Source: Kamptonema formosum PCC 6407 (GTDB lineage Bacteria > Cyanobacteriota > Cyanobacteriia > Cyanobacteriales > Microcoleaceae). From it: a DNA stretch of 64,000 nt. Numbering within the stretch: the stretch's first letter is position 1; every line of letters begins with the position of its first letter. A model generated the notes under the pieces. It saw only the letters and a program-made list of their open reading frames with translations, was not told the DNA's origin and did no database searches. Positions 21,460 through 31,200 of the stretch are shown in pieces. The stretch spans positions 1,165,644 through 1,229,643 of the forward strand of contig NZ_KB235903.1 in NCBI RefSeq assembly GCF_000332155.1, in the 5' to 3' direction. The position numbers were made by a program, and so were the translations under genes.

Positions 21460-21586
21460 CAATGCCCTATAGCTCTAAATTGTTGTCTAAATCGATCGAT
21501 AATTAAACTGTTCTGGTCTACGGAATCGACAAAATTTCTGTGATTTTCCGACAACAGATAAAACTTGTAAACACTGTACTAGGTAA

Positions 21587-22615
21587 ATGAAACTACAAGC
21601 TTTTCTCAACACAAATATCAAGTATGATGCGGCAGCGATCGCTAGAGATGACGAACTCAGCCGTCAAATTCAAAGCCGTCTGATTGACTTAGGTTTACTC
21701 AAACCCCCAGTAGATGGACTCTTTGGCCCTCTCTCTACCGCCGCCCTCCATCGCTTTCAAACCCTGATGAAATGCGGCGAACCAGGGTACTTAGGGACAA
21801 TCACAGCCAAAAAACTGATCGAAACTAAAGTCGGTGAAATTCCCCTACCCCCACCCGTCCTCAAAATCGTTTTAGACACAGTTCTTAAAGCCAGACCCCT
21901 CGCATCTTCTCAACTTGCTGAGTCGGAAAAACAATCAATACCAGCAGGAAAAGAGTTTGAAATTCTTGCTTTTGCCCCAATTCGCGGTCACGTAAGAGTT
22001 GCTTTCCGCAATGAATCTTTTAAGGGTTCCCCTATTTGGTATATCTTCGAGAAACACGCTCAGATTACTCAAGAAGGCACCATACTGTATCCCAAACCAA
22101 ATCCCCTAACTGTTAGGCTTAATGTTGGCTACAAATCTCAGTTAGACAACTGGTACAATCCTACTGGTTCTTGCAATGTGACTTCTATCGCCATGTGTTT
22201 GGAGTTTTTAGGAGCACAACGCAGAACTAAGTCGGGTCAATTTGAGGATGAGCTCTATCAATATGCACTTAATCAAGGTTACAGTCGCTGGAGCCCCTAC
22301 GATTTAGCTAAGATTGTCAAGGATTATGGCTATCAGGATTACTTCACCGAAAATGCAATTATTGAGGATGTTCAAGATTGGTTAGCAAGTGGAAATCCTG
22401 CTGTTATACACGGATATTTTACGTCTTTTGGTCATATTATGCCTGTAGTTGGTTATGACCCCGATGGATTCTTTGTTCACGATCCCTATGGAGAGTGGTT
22501 CAGTGGTGGGTATCGCACCGATCTTAGTGGTGAATATCTACACTATTCCTATCGATTGATTCGCAATGTCTGTATCCCTGATGGTAATTTCTGGGTACAT
22601 TTTATCTCGAAGTAA
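21587..22615 (+). CDS. Peptidoglycan-binding domain protein with C39-like papain-fold peptidase
   Basis: A 342-residue protein. Residues about 22-80 form a peptidoglycan-binding type 1 domain (QIQSRLIDLGLL, VDGLFGPLSTAALHRFQ). Residues about 98-165 look like an SH3-type strand-rich region. The C-terminal half is a Peptidase_C39_2 domain with Cys196 (TGSCNVTS), His283 (FGHIMPVVGYD) and Asp299 (HDPYGEW) as a plausible catalytic set. There is no clear signal peptide, as often in related cyanobacterial proteins. It may cut peptides or cell-wall cross-links; the substrate is unknown. The start ATG follows CTAGGTAA. Confidence 0.85.
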   Translation: MKLQAFLNTNIKYDAAAIARDDELSRQIQSRLIDLGLLKPPVDGLFGPLSTAALHRFQTLMKCGEPGYLGTITAKKLIETKVGEIPLPPPVLKIVLDTVLKARPLASSQLAESEKQSIPAGKEFEILAFAPIRGHVRVAFRNESFKGSPIWYIFEKHAQITQEGTILYPKPNPLTVRLNVGYKSQLDNWYNPTGSCNVTSIAMCLEFLGAQRRTKSGQFEDELYQYALNQGYSRWSPYDLAKIVKDYGYQDYFTENAIIEDVQDWLASGNPAVIHGYFTSFGHIMPVVGYDPDGFFVHDPYGEWFSGGYRTDLSGEYLHYSYRLIRNVCIPDGNFWVHFISK

Positions 22616-22634
22616 TGCGATCGCTAGGGGCTAT

Positions 22635-22663
22635 ATATAGGGTGGGGAGTCCCCACCCTATAT
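22635..22663. terminator. Perfect hairpin between convergent genes
   Basis: A 13-bp perfect stem (22635-22647 with 22651-22663) and 3-base loop AGT sits between the stop of the C39-like gene and the stop of the converging AI-2E gene. The GC-rich inner part (GGGTGGGG/CCCCACCC) makes it stable. No long T run follows; a bidirectional terminator is the likely role. Confidence 0.65.
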
Positions 22664-22669
22664 GGTTAA

Positions 22670-23773
22670 CTATTCCCTAATAATTGGAGACTGAACATCA
22701 GTTGTCGGCGGTAAAATTTCAGGCAATTCTTGAGGCGATGTTCTCTCTAAATTTCCCTCCCACCGATCCAATACATCTTTCACCAGGATCTCGCGCAGCA
22801 AGATTCGCACCATAATTACCAAAGGGAGAGCGAGAAATAAACCCAAAAAACCAAAGAAAGAAGCAAAGAAAATCTGAGCTAACAGCGTCACCGCAGGTAA
22901 CAAAGAAACTTGCTGTCCCATAACTATCGGAACTAATAAAAACTGTTCTAATTGCTGAATCAAAAAGTAAGCAATTACAACTGCAACAGCTTTCCAGGGA
23001 GAATCGAGGAGAGCGATCGCCGCCGGCGCAACCGTACTCAAGATCGGCCCAACATTAGGTACAGCCTCTAGAAATCCTGCCAGCAGAGCATTTGCCAGAA
23101 CTAACTTGACCCCCAAAATCCACAAGATAATCCCGCTAACTGACCCAATCACTAACATATTAAATAGCGTACCCACAATCCAAGCGACCAAATCAGTTTC
23201 ACACAGAGAGAAAATCTCATCAGCGCGGCGGCGATAGAAAGAGGGAAATAGCCGTAAAAAGCCCTGGCGGTAAGCTTGAGGATTGAGTAAAAACATGATA
23301 GTAATTACAACCACAAATAGCGAACCGCCTGTGAGGTTTAGAAAACCCGAAAACAGTCTAAAAAAGTTGTTAGCCAGTCCACTGATCAGGGGTTGAACTT
23401 GGTTGCCTAACTCTCCAACGCTGGGAAGATATTGACGAGCTTCAGTTGGTAGCCATACAAACAATTGGTTAATCCATATTTCCAATAGTGTCAACCCTTT
23501 AGGTACTAATTGGGTCAATTCCCGAAACTGACTTAGGAAAGGAGGTACGACAAGCGCCCCAAATAGCCCTATGAGCGCTATCAATAATACTGCTGATATC
23601 AGTGAAGCAAAACCCCTTTGAATTCCTACTCGCTCCAATAATCGGACGAGCCTGTTTAGGGCGATCGCAAACACAACTGCCACAAACAGTAGTAGCAATA
23701 GTTGCCGAATTTCCCAAAGAACAGAGAGAGAAAGTATCAGAGCGACTAAGCCCAGCCACTGTCCAAAGTTCAT
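22670..23773 (-). CDS. AI-2E family transporter (PerM/YdiK type membrane protein)
   Basis: A 367-residue polytopic protein. Two or three hydrophobic segments at the N-terminus (LVALILSLSVLWEIRQLLLL, LISAVLLIALIGLFGALVVP) precede a soluble stretch. Further helices follow, including the family pattern GFLEAVPNVGPILSTVAPA at about 235-253 and FLGLFLALPLVIMV near the end. The family exports autoinducer-2-like molecules or, in some bacteria, Na+/H+; the substrate here is unknown. A ribosome binding site (GGGAG) lies about 10 bases before the ATG. Confidence 0.9.
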   Translation of the reverse strand: MNFGQWLGLVALILSLSVLWEIRQLLLLLFVAVVFAIALNRLVRLLERVGIQRGFASLISAVLLIALIGLFGALVVPPFLSQFRELTQLVPKGLTLLEIWINQLFVWLPTEARQYLPSVGELGNQVQPLISGLANNFFRLFSGFLNLTGGSLFVVVITIMFLLNPQAYRQGFLRLFPSFYRRRADEIFSLCETDLVAWIVGTLFNMLVIGSVSGIILWILGVKLVLANALLAGFLEAVPNVGPILSTVAPAAIALLDSPWKAVAVVIAYFLIQQLEQFLLVPIVMGQQVSLLPAVTLLAQIFFASFFGFLGLFLALPLVIMVRILLREILVKDVLDRWEGNLERTSPQELPEILPPTTDVQSPIIRE

Positions 23774-23819
23774 CTATCTCACTCCCCCATTCCCCTTTAT
23801 AAAGCCACTCTAGAATACA

Positions 23820-23875
23820 TTATAAGGGACTAGGGGCTAGGGACTAGGGACTAGGGAAAGAGGGGGAGCAATTAC
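23820..23875. repeat. Heptamer GGGACTA/GGGGCTA repeat
   Basis: Several tandem 7-bp units (GGGACTA, GGGGCTA) lie between two - strand genes. The same heptamer family recurs at 32296-32325 and, complementary, at 32555-32600. Confidence 0.75.
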
Positions 23876-23882
23876 CAATTAC

Positions 23883-24791
23883 CTAATCCGTAGAGTTAAC
23901 GTGGTCTATGCGTTCTAGTAACCAAAGAATTTGGTTTCCTTCGCGGCGTGCTCTAGATACCACCCAGTTACGCCAAACCCATTTGTCACCTCGACTGGTA
24001 ACAGCACTAGCATTAACATCCATGAGGTCAGCTAGTTCAGAACTTGTGATTAAGTAGCCTTTAGTGGCAACTTCATCAGCAATGTGCAAGGTTTCTATCA
24101 GGTTGCGGAGTTGCTCAACCCTCACCTCGCGCGGCAAGTTGTCTAGGGAATCGGCAGTGGAGTCGATCATAGCAGAATCGGAGATGAGAAGGTCAGAGGC
24201 TATGAGATTGGATTCTATCGTTTTGTTAGCAGTTGTGTCCGTTGCCTGTGAAACAATTGTATTGAGAACTGGAGATTGGGAGCGAGGTTGGGTAGTAGTT
24301 AATTCTCCTTGAGTGCCTTGCTCGAATTGTTGCAGAGAGGGGTTTTGACGGTGGGAGAAGGCGCGAGCGATCTCGTCGCAGCGGTCATTATAACGATCGC
24401 CTGAGTGACCTCGAACGTGCTGCCACTGTATATGTTTACAATTTAGTTCGTCAAGTAACTCCCAGAGGTCTTGGTTGATCACAGGAGCACCGGTTGAGGT
24501 TTTCCAGCCCTTTCTTTTCCACCCTTGAATCCATTTTGTAATGCCATTTTTGAGATATTCGCTATCTGTGTAAAGGGTAGCAGGTTCAGCTTGACCCGAT
24601 TTGGCGAACCATTCCAAAGCTGCGATCGCTGCTTGCATTTCCATGCGATTATTAGTCGCTTTGGCATCAGCACCACCGAGTTCTTGAATATCACCATTGG
24701 CGAAACAGATGACTACGCCCCACCCACCAGGGCCGGGGTTGCCAGAACAAGCACCATCAGTGTATATGCTTTTAACTTTAGGAAGAGTCAT
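23883..24791 (-). CDS. rnhA: Ribonuclease HI with cyanobacterial C-terminal extension
   Basis: Residues 1-150 are a complete RNase HI that cuts the RNA strand of RNA-DNA hybrids. The metal-binding residues are Asp12 (YTDGACSGNPG), Glu51 (NNRMEM), Asp76 (YTDSEYL) and Asp139 (CDEIA), and His129 sits in RGHSGD. After a Ser/Thr-rich linker (150-215), residues about 215-302 form a second small domain with a helix-turn-helix look (ITSSELADLMDVNASAVTSR, then WVWRNWVVSRARREG). The protein is about twice the usual length of about 155 residues; this tail is common in cyanobacterial RnhA and probably binds nucleic acid. Confidence 0.95.
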   Translation of the reverse strand: MTLPKVKSIYTDGACSGNPGPGGWGVVICFANGDIQELGGADAKATNNRMEMQAAIAALEWFAKSGQAEPATLYTDSEYLKNGITKWIQGWKRKGWKTSTGAPVINQDLWELLDELNCKHIQWQHVRGHSGDRYNDRCDEIARAFSHRQNPSLQQFEQGTQGELTTTQPRSQSPVLNTIVSQATDTTANKTIESNLIASDLLISDSAMIDSTADSLDNLPREVRVEQLRNLIETLHIADEVATKGYLITSSELADLMDVNASAVTSRGDKWVWRNWVVSRARREGNQILWLLERIDHVNSTD

Positions 24792-24886
24792 AGCGATCGT
24801 GATTTAAAGGCTATCCCATCATAAAATCGATCGACCAGGCGATCGCACTTCGCTATTAGTCATTGATGTTTATAGGGTGGAATAGC

Positions 24887-25198
24887 ATGAGCGCAAACCT
24901 ACCAGATTTTAACGGCTTGTCTCGACAGGAGGTAAGAAAAATTCTTGATGCCAATGGCTTTCAACCTAGCAATCTACAGCCTTCCCAGGGAGGATGGCAG
25001 AAGTTCAAGCATCCTGACGGTTCGCAAGTTGATATCAACTGGCAAACAGGAAGAATTGTTAGAACAGAAGCTCCCATATACGGTACAGATGGTTTTAGAA
25101 TAAATAAGGGACAGCGGTTAGCCTCTGACGGTAGTAGAATCGATCGCGCTCTTCCTCACGATCGGCATCCACCAGAATATTTCGATATAAACTCATGA
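24887..25198 (+). CDS. Small protein resembling the toxin tip of polymorphic toxins
   Basis: A 103-residue protein counted from the ATG at 24887, which is preceded by GGGTGG; TTG/ATG at 24863/24866 are possible but have no ribosome binding site. The pattern GWQKFKHPDGSQVDINWQTG, then EAPIYGTDG, then a His/Asp-rich tail (LPHDRHPPEYFDIN) resembles compact nuclease tips of secreted polymorphic toxins. I cannot name the family. Its stop overlaps the next start (ATGA), the usual layout of a toxin and its immunity gene. There is no secretion module, so it could be an orphan tip or a solitary toxin. Confidence 0.6.
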   Translation: MSANLPDFNGLSRQEVRKILDANGFQPSNLQPSQGGWQKFKHPDGSQVDINWQTGRIVRTEAPIYGTDGFRINKGQRLASDGSRIDRALPHDRHPPEYFDINS

Positions 25199-25596
25199 AC
25201 AAACCTTTCTTGACAGAACTTCCTCTCACCTATGCTGATTCAGTTAGTTTTGAAAACAGTGGCAGTATCTTCTCAATCAAAATTTTCAATCGAGAACATA
25301 AGTTAGTAATTCTGTTAAAAAATATTCTCCTTTTCAACTTTTCAAAAGACTCTTTGAAGTCTGATAAAGATAATGATTATGTAGATATTATCGAGATTAC
25401 TCATGAATATAGAAAGCTGACTCAGGATGACTTGAGAAAATATTCATTTTATCCTGAAAATATTGACGAGTTACCTTTGCTACATACTGTCACTCTTTAT
25501 GGCAACACTATAATTGAAGTTATTTGTGAAGAGGTTGAAGTACAATCGCACTCGCTAATGCGTGAAAAAGAATCTGAGTTAACAGTTAACTATTAG
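25195..25596 (+). CDS. Hypothetical protein, probable immunity partner
   Basis: A 133-residue acidic protein (many Glu and Asp, for example DKDNDYVDIIEITHEY) with no motif I recognise. It overlaps the toxin-like gene by four bases (ATGA), so translation is probably coupled. Size, acidity and position fit an immunity protein; this role is inference from context. It ends one base before the convergent RTX gene. Confidence 0.6.
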   Translation: MNKPFLTELPLTYADSVSFENSGSIFSIKIFNREHKLVILLKNILLFNFSKDSLKSDKDNDYVDIIEITHEYRKLTQDDLRKYSFYPENIDELPLLHTVTLYGNTIIEVICEEVEVQSHSLMREKESELTVNY

Positions 25597-25597
25597 C

Positions 25598-27457
25598 TCA
25601 AATAATCAAAATATCAGAGGCACTCAAGGGAGGCGCAGCAGCTAAAGTAGCTATCAGCACTTGTGGTACTGGGCCAATGCCATCGGCATCGAAGAACAAA
25701 TTCGCAGAACCGCTATCATAAATAAACCTTTGAATCAAGTCAGATGCAGCAACAGCTAAGACAAACTGACTTGCAGCAAGCGTACCCGCCGTTAAACCAC
25801 CGCCGAAATCCGTAGCAGAGATGAGAATGCGATCGCTACCAGGCGTGAAGTCATTTAGAAAGTCGATCCCATCACCTGGAGAGTTTAACTGAAAGTAATC
25901 ATCACCGATACCCCCAGCGAGGAGATCGCTACCGCTATCACCAATAAGAGTGTCATTGTCAGTGCCGCCACTGAGGGTGTCATCACCACTACCCCCGCTG
26001 AGGCAGTCGTTACCATCCGCACCAATTAGGAAGTCATTCTCAGCATCACCAAACAGAAAGTCGTCTCCTGGATCTCCCTGAATCAAGTCATTACCAGCAT
26101 CGCCATTAATGGTGTCGTTGCCGAAGTCACCAATCAGAGTATCGTTACCATTACCGCCTGCGATCGCATCATTACCATCCGCAACTAAGCCTGCACCTGC
26201 ACCCCCAGAGAGACAGTCATCACCCTCTCCACCAACTACAATATCGTTGCCTAAGTCGCCAATCATAGTATCATTTCCCAATCCACCCACTAGACTATCA
26301 TCGCCATCACCGCCTTGCACTCTGTCGTTTTCACTGCCACCATCAAGAGTGTCATTACCAGAAGAACCTACTATGGTGTCATTGTCTTCAAACCCACTAA
26401 CCTGAAACCCTTCGATATTGACTGTTACTGGGACATTTGTACTCGTTAAAGTGCCATCGCTAACTGCATACTCGAAACTAACTGTACTGACTCCAATTTG
26501 GGAGGTAAATAATACACTTGTGTCGCCAAAGTTATAATTAGCCGTGCCATTAATGGGATTGCTAACGGTTGTCACCGTAATCCCAGTAGGGCTATCATTT
26601 TGTAGTAAATCAACTATGGGAATATTCAGAACGCTAGTATAATTGCCAGCTTGATCGGTAAAAATTATATCTTGACCATTAGTACCTGAAACCGCAGCAA
26701 ATCTGTTGAGAGTGTCCGCCACAGCGATCGGCGGTGTAGGTGTAGGATTAGGCGTAGGCGTAGGTGTAGGAGTAGGAGTAGGCGTAGGCGTAGGTGTAGG
26801 ATTAGGTGTAGGGGTAGGAGTAGGTGAAGAAAGGACTAAAACATCCTTCAATACTACCAAAAACTCTTGTGTTACAGAATCCTGAATGATGGCATTTTTA
26901 GCATTCTCACCAGTTCCTTGAAAGATATTGAGCTTACTTGTAGCAGTCTCAAAAGTTGTTAAATCAATAATGCTTCTGCCTTGACTCAATATTTGACCGC
27001 CGTTAGCTAGGCGAATTACATCTTCGCCATTGCCAAAGTCAGTAATAACTGGTGCATTTACTAAATTTAGACTGCCGCTTGCGGGCCCAAAAGAAAAAGT
27101 ATCAGCACCCTCACCCCCTGTGCTAGTATCTCCCCCGCTGTCGCTTTCAATCAAGTCATTTCCCTGATTGCCAAATAGCAAGTCGCGGCCTTCTCCTCCC
27201 CGCAGTGTGTCTTCGCCTTTACCCCCAAAAATGACATCCCGACCATCAGTGCCATCTAAGCTATCATTGTCTAAGTTTCCAAAGAGATAGTCGTTACCTG
27301 AGCCACCACTGCCAGTGTCGCTGCCTTTGCCACCATACAGCAGATCGTCTCCCTCTGCACCGTTAAGCAGGTCACTACCGGCTCTGCCGTAGATGACATC
27401 TCGCTGTGAGGTTCCAGTTAAATTATCATCATCAAGTGTGCCGTTAATGACTGTCAT
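25598..27457 (-). CDS. RTX calcium-binding repeat protein with cadherin-like domain
   Basis: A 619-residue protein with no N-terminal signal peptide. Residues about 1-125 are RTX nonapeptide repeats (GGxGxDxLxG). Residues 212-243 are a Pro/Thr linker made of TPTPNP units. Residues about 244-348 look like a bacterial cadherin-like domain (LLQNDSPTGI, NGTANY, FEYAVSDGTLTSTNVPVTV). A second RTX block spans about 356-525. The end (DFTPGSDRILIS and a hydrophobic LSASDILII terminus) resembles a type I secretion signal. By family knowledge such proteins leave the cell unfolded and fold on Ca2+ outside. No ABC exporter genes are nearby. Confidence 0.92.
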   Translation of the reverse strand: MTVINGTLDDDNLTGTSQRDVIYGRAGSDLLNGAEGDDLLYGGKGSDTGSGGSGNDYLFGNLDNDSLDGTDGRDVIFGGKGEDTLRGGEGRDLLFGNQGNDLIESDSGGDTSTGGEGADTFSFGPASGSLNLVNAPVITDFGNGEDVIRLANGGQILSQGRSIIDLTTFETATSKLNIFQGTGENAKNAIIQDSVTQEFLVVLKDVLVLSSPTPTPTPNPTPTPTPTPTPTPTPTPNPTPTPPIAVADTLNRFAAVSGTNGQDIIFTDQAGNYTSVLNIPIVDLLQNDSPTGITVTTVSNPINGTANYNFGDTSVLFTSQIGVSTVSFEYAVSDGTLTSTNVPVTVNIEGFQVSGFEDNDTIVGSSGNDTLDGGSENDRVQGGDGDDSLVGGLGNDTMIGDLGNDIVVGGEGDDCLSGGAGAGLVADGNDAIAGGNGNDTLIGDFGNDTINGDAGNDLIQGDPGDDFLFGDAENDFLIGADGNDCLSGGSGDDTLSGGTDNDTLIGDSGSDLLAGGIGDDYFQLNSPGDGIDFLNDFTPGSDRILISATDFGGGLTAGTLAASQFVLAVAASDLIQRFIYDSGSANLFFDADGIGPVPQVLIATLAAAPPLSASDILII

Positions 27458-28203
27458 AACTGAGGTTTTCCCTATAGTTGGTTTGAGCTTCTATCTTAAG
27501 AGGAACTGAGCATCGTCAGTAATTTAAAATAGGACTTGCGTAGTAATAACGAGCAATCAAGGTTTAAGATTACTTTGGGGTTGCTTTGTTCCTTAGATTA
27601 GTTCCTCCGTCCCAACTGCGCTACGCTTGACTGCGCTAAACTTGATTGTGCTCTGCTTGGCTGTCGTAATTACAGAAAATCTTGCTTATGCTTAAGTCCT
27701 CTTAAAAATTCTGTCATCCTACTATCTTAGGGAACTTTAGATGGTTCTATCTGTCTTGCCAACTTAGGCTTTAGCACTCTTTCTTATACCAATCCTCCAA
27801 AGTTATGCAACAGTAGAGGCTGGAGGCAGGAGGTCGCTCTTCTGAAGTTAACTCAACAATGCAGATTGTCTCAATAATTTTGACAGTTGGTATTAATATG
27901 TATGCTGACTTACCTACAGTTGATATATTTGTGCTAATTGCCAATTACCAATTAGCAAGTAAAATTTGTGAATTGCCTAAAATCACTGAAATCAGGAGTT
28001 AATTGGTAATTAGCAAGTGAACTAGGTAAAATCAGTAAAATCCCGATCTAGCAGTTTTCAATTGGATGAAAGACTACTTTTAATTACCAATTAACAATTT
28101 GTTAAGTGTTAACTGTGAGCAATTACCAATAAACGATTAGCCTGCGAGCGTGCAACTAAAAACCTCTACAATTCATGCTATAATTGGTATTTAGGTATAT
28201 TTT
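27458..28203. other. 746-bp AT-rich spacer before the third haemagglutinin-CHAT gene
   Basis: No credible gene. It holds a copy of the AGGACTT(A/G)CG motif near 27533, degenerate short repeats around 27615-27665 (GCGCTACGCTTGACT-like), and many copies of CCAATTACCAATTAGCAAGT or its complement between 27935 and 28135. A promoter-like extended -10 is at 28176-28184. Confidence 0.6.
28176..28184 (+). promoter_or_regulatory. Possible extended -10 promoter of the third haemagglutinin-CHAT gene
   Basis: TGCTATAAT combines a TG extension and a perfect -10 hexamer (28179-28184). It is 20 bases before the ATG at 28204, which would give a leader of about 12 bases. No good -35 box stands 17 bases upstream. 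Confidence 0.45.
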
Positions 28204-31200
28204 ATGATGAAAAATAGAAAATCAAATATTAAAAAATGTGGGTTATTGATTTTTCCTTTCTATTTTTTAATATTTGATTCTTTGGCAACAGCGCAGCCCA
28301 TTAAACCCGCTGTAGATGGTACGGGAACTTTTGTCACTCCTGAAGGCAACCGCTACGATATTGGCGGCGGTACTCTGTCAAAGGACGGAGCGAATCTTTT
28401 CCACAGTTTTCAACAGTTTGGTTTGAGTGAAGGTCAAATTGCTAATTTTTTATCTAATCCAGCGATTAGAAATATCTTGGCTCGTGTTGTGGGTGGGGAT
28501 GCTTCAATAATTAATGGTTTAATTGCTGTCAGTGGTGGGAATTCTAATCTTTTTTTAATCAATCCGGCAGGTGTTATTTTTGGTGCTAATGCGAGTCTAA
28601 ATGTGCCCGGTAGCTTCACTGTTACGACTGCTAATGGTATCGGGTTTGGGAGTAATTGGTTGAATGCTGTTGGTGTTAATGATTATGCTGCATTAGTGGG
28701 AACGCCTAGTGGTTTTAATTTCAGTGGAGTGCGATCGGGAAGTATAGTTAATGCTGGTCAGTTAGCCGTTTTGCCAGGACAAAATTTAACTTTGCTCGGT
28801 GGTACGGTGGTGAATACTGGCAGTCTAACCGCACTAGGGGGTCAAATTACTGTTGCTGCTGTCCCTGGTGAGAATGTGGTTCGCATCAGTCAACAGGGTC
28901 TATTGCTGAGTTTAGAGGTGGCGACTTCGCAAGGGGAAGGATCTGCAATACCTGTGGCTAATGTACCTCTTTCTTTACCGCAGTTATTAACGGGTGCTGG
29001 CAGTAGTCAGGCGACTGGACTCGCTGTTAATAGTGTTGGGGAAGTGGTTTTGATTGGTTCGGATTTGAAGGTAGAAACCGGGGATACGGTAATTGCACCG
29101 AATTCTGCAATACTTGCGGCGGGCTACGCTAACTCACTTCAAGGTCAATCTGCTATACTCTATGGTGCAAATAATCTCACTTTATTGGGAAGTCAATTAT
29201 ATACGAGTGGCAACCTGACTTTGCAAGCACGAAATGGAGTAATCGTTCGCGATCGCCCAGCTAATCCCTTTGTTGCTAGAGTGGGAGGGAGTCTTTACAT
29301 TCAGGGCGATCGCAGCATTGATATCCTAGCCCTCAATCCGATTCCAGGTATTGCGCCGGGGCCCCAATTCCAAAGCGGGGGCGACTTAAGCTTGGTTAGT
29401 GGTGGTAATATTTCCGGCGATTCTCACTTTGCTGCTGGTGGTAGTTTCTCGATTCGGAATTTGTCGGGTGGGCCGGGTAACTTTGTAAGCAGATATGACC
29501 CCATATTCAGTTCTGAGGGAGATGTCGTCTTTGGGGACTATACAGGCGTTTCGCTGAAAGTGGAGGCGAAAGGGAGCATTATTGCAGGCAATATTGAGAT
29601 TACAGGGCCCGATGTTACGGTTTCTGGTTCCGATCCAGATATTGCGATCTTGACCAGTGGCCCGGCGTTGATTTTGCGATCGGGAGTAGTGAGTCTGGCA
29701 AATGCTCCTAATCTTCCTCCCGATGCTGCGATTGGAGATACAAATTTTACCTCTTTTCCATCTTCATCCAGCTCAATTACGGTAGGGACGATCTCAGCAG
29801 ATGGACAGGTGATTTTGTCAGCGGGGGGTGATATTGTCACTAGCGAGATTAACGGTGGGGAAGTGGCGATCGCAACGGGTGGCTCGATTACCACTGCTGG
29901 TCTGCTACAGTCAAATGGTGCGATCGCTCTGGAAGCAGCGGGGAATATTTTTACTAATGAGATTTCCAGTGTTGGTAACAACGGCGATGTAAGTCTGACG
30001 AGTAGCGGCGGAAATATTGAAGCGGGTGCGATCGATGTGAGTGCTGGCAGTGCGATCGCCATGACTGCCTCTGGAAACTTGGCGGTGGACTCGTTAGTGG
30101 GCAATGCAGTTGATGTCGTAGCTAATATAGGTACTGTTAGTATTGGCAGGATAGATGCTAATGGCAATGTGAGCATTTCTGCGGGCGAAAAGCTCTCACT
30201 TGGTAGCGTAAACGCTAGCGGAGGCGGCAACAATGTGAGCCTAAGTGCGGGAAATGATATCAGCGTTGAATTCATTAATGCACCTGGGGGTAGCATTGAT
30301 ATCAGAACTCCAGGTTTTTTCCGGGCTTTTGGTACTTTTACAGACAACAATGTTACAGAGGCAAGTATTTCGACTGTTGGCGGTGATGGCGGTGGGCCGA
30401 TAGTAATTCGGCATGGTGGCGGCGATACTGACCAAGTAACGCCATTTATAGTGGGAGATGCGACAGTGAATGGTACTGCGGGTGCGATCGCTAGCAGTCG
30501 TAATAATATCATTCAGCCCCGCCAATCTTTCAGCAACTCTTATACTCAGGGTAATATTCAAATCATTACTACTAACCCAGTAACTCCCACTCCTACGCCA
30601 ATTCCGACACCGATTCCGACACCGATTCCCACGCCGATTCCGACACCGATTCCGACACCGATTCCCACACCAATTCCCACACCAATTCCCACGCCGATTC
30701 CCACGCCGATTCCTACGCCAATTCCGACACCGATTCCCACGCCTACACCAATTTTCACTCCCACTCCGATACCAATTCTCACCCCCACTCCGATATCGCC
30801 AACTCCAATACCGCTAACTCCAATATCACCAACTCCAATCCGACCAAATCCTCCTTCAATCCCGATCGCAAACCCATTGCTTCCACTGCAACAAAGTCAA
30901 GACCAACGTAACATTTCCCTCGACCTACAAAGACCATCAACTATTTTACAACCAAATTTAATTGAGTTAGGAAATAATCTCCGCAACCTGACTAGCGAAA
31001 ACGCCAGAGAAGCAGTTTTTAACTCAACATTACGTGCAAACATCGCTCAAAGTTTCAATTCAGGTAATATCATTCAGGCATTAGGACAGATAGAAAAGTC
31101 ATTCACTCAGGAGTTTGGAGAATACCTGGAACTTAACTTAAATCCGGGGTTTTCTTCTCTCAGCGATATCCAGAAAAGTTTGAAAATAATTGAACAGCGA

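Larger units (their letters stand above)
21122..21586. other. Spacer with AT-rich inverted repeat and a fold-back element
   Basis: The spacer holds a perfect 16-bp AT-rich inverted repeat (21151-21166 with 21195-21210), probably acting as terminator for the M16 gene. It also holds a 170-bp element with 12-bp terminal inverted repeats, listed separately. A short open frame at 21213-21422 lies mostly inside the element and is not credible. Confidence 0.6.

Noticed and set aside
30558..30788. A - strand Gly-Ile-Gly-Val repeat frame
   Set aside because: It is the complement of the PTPI linker array.
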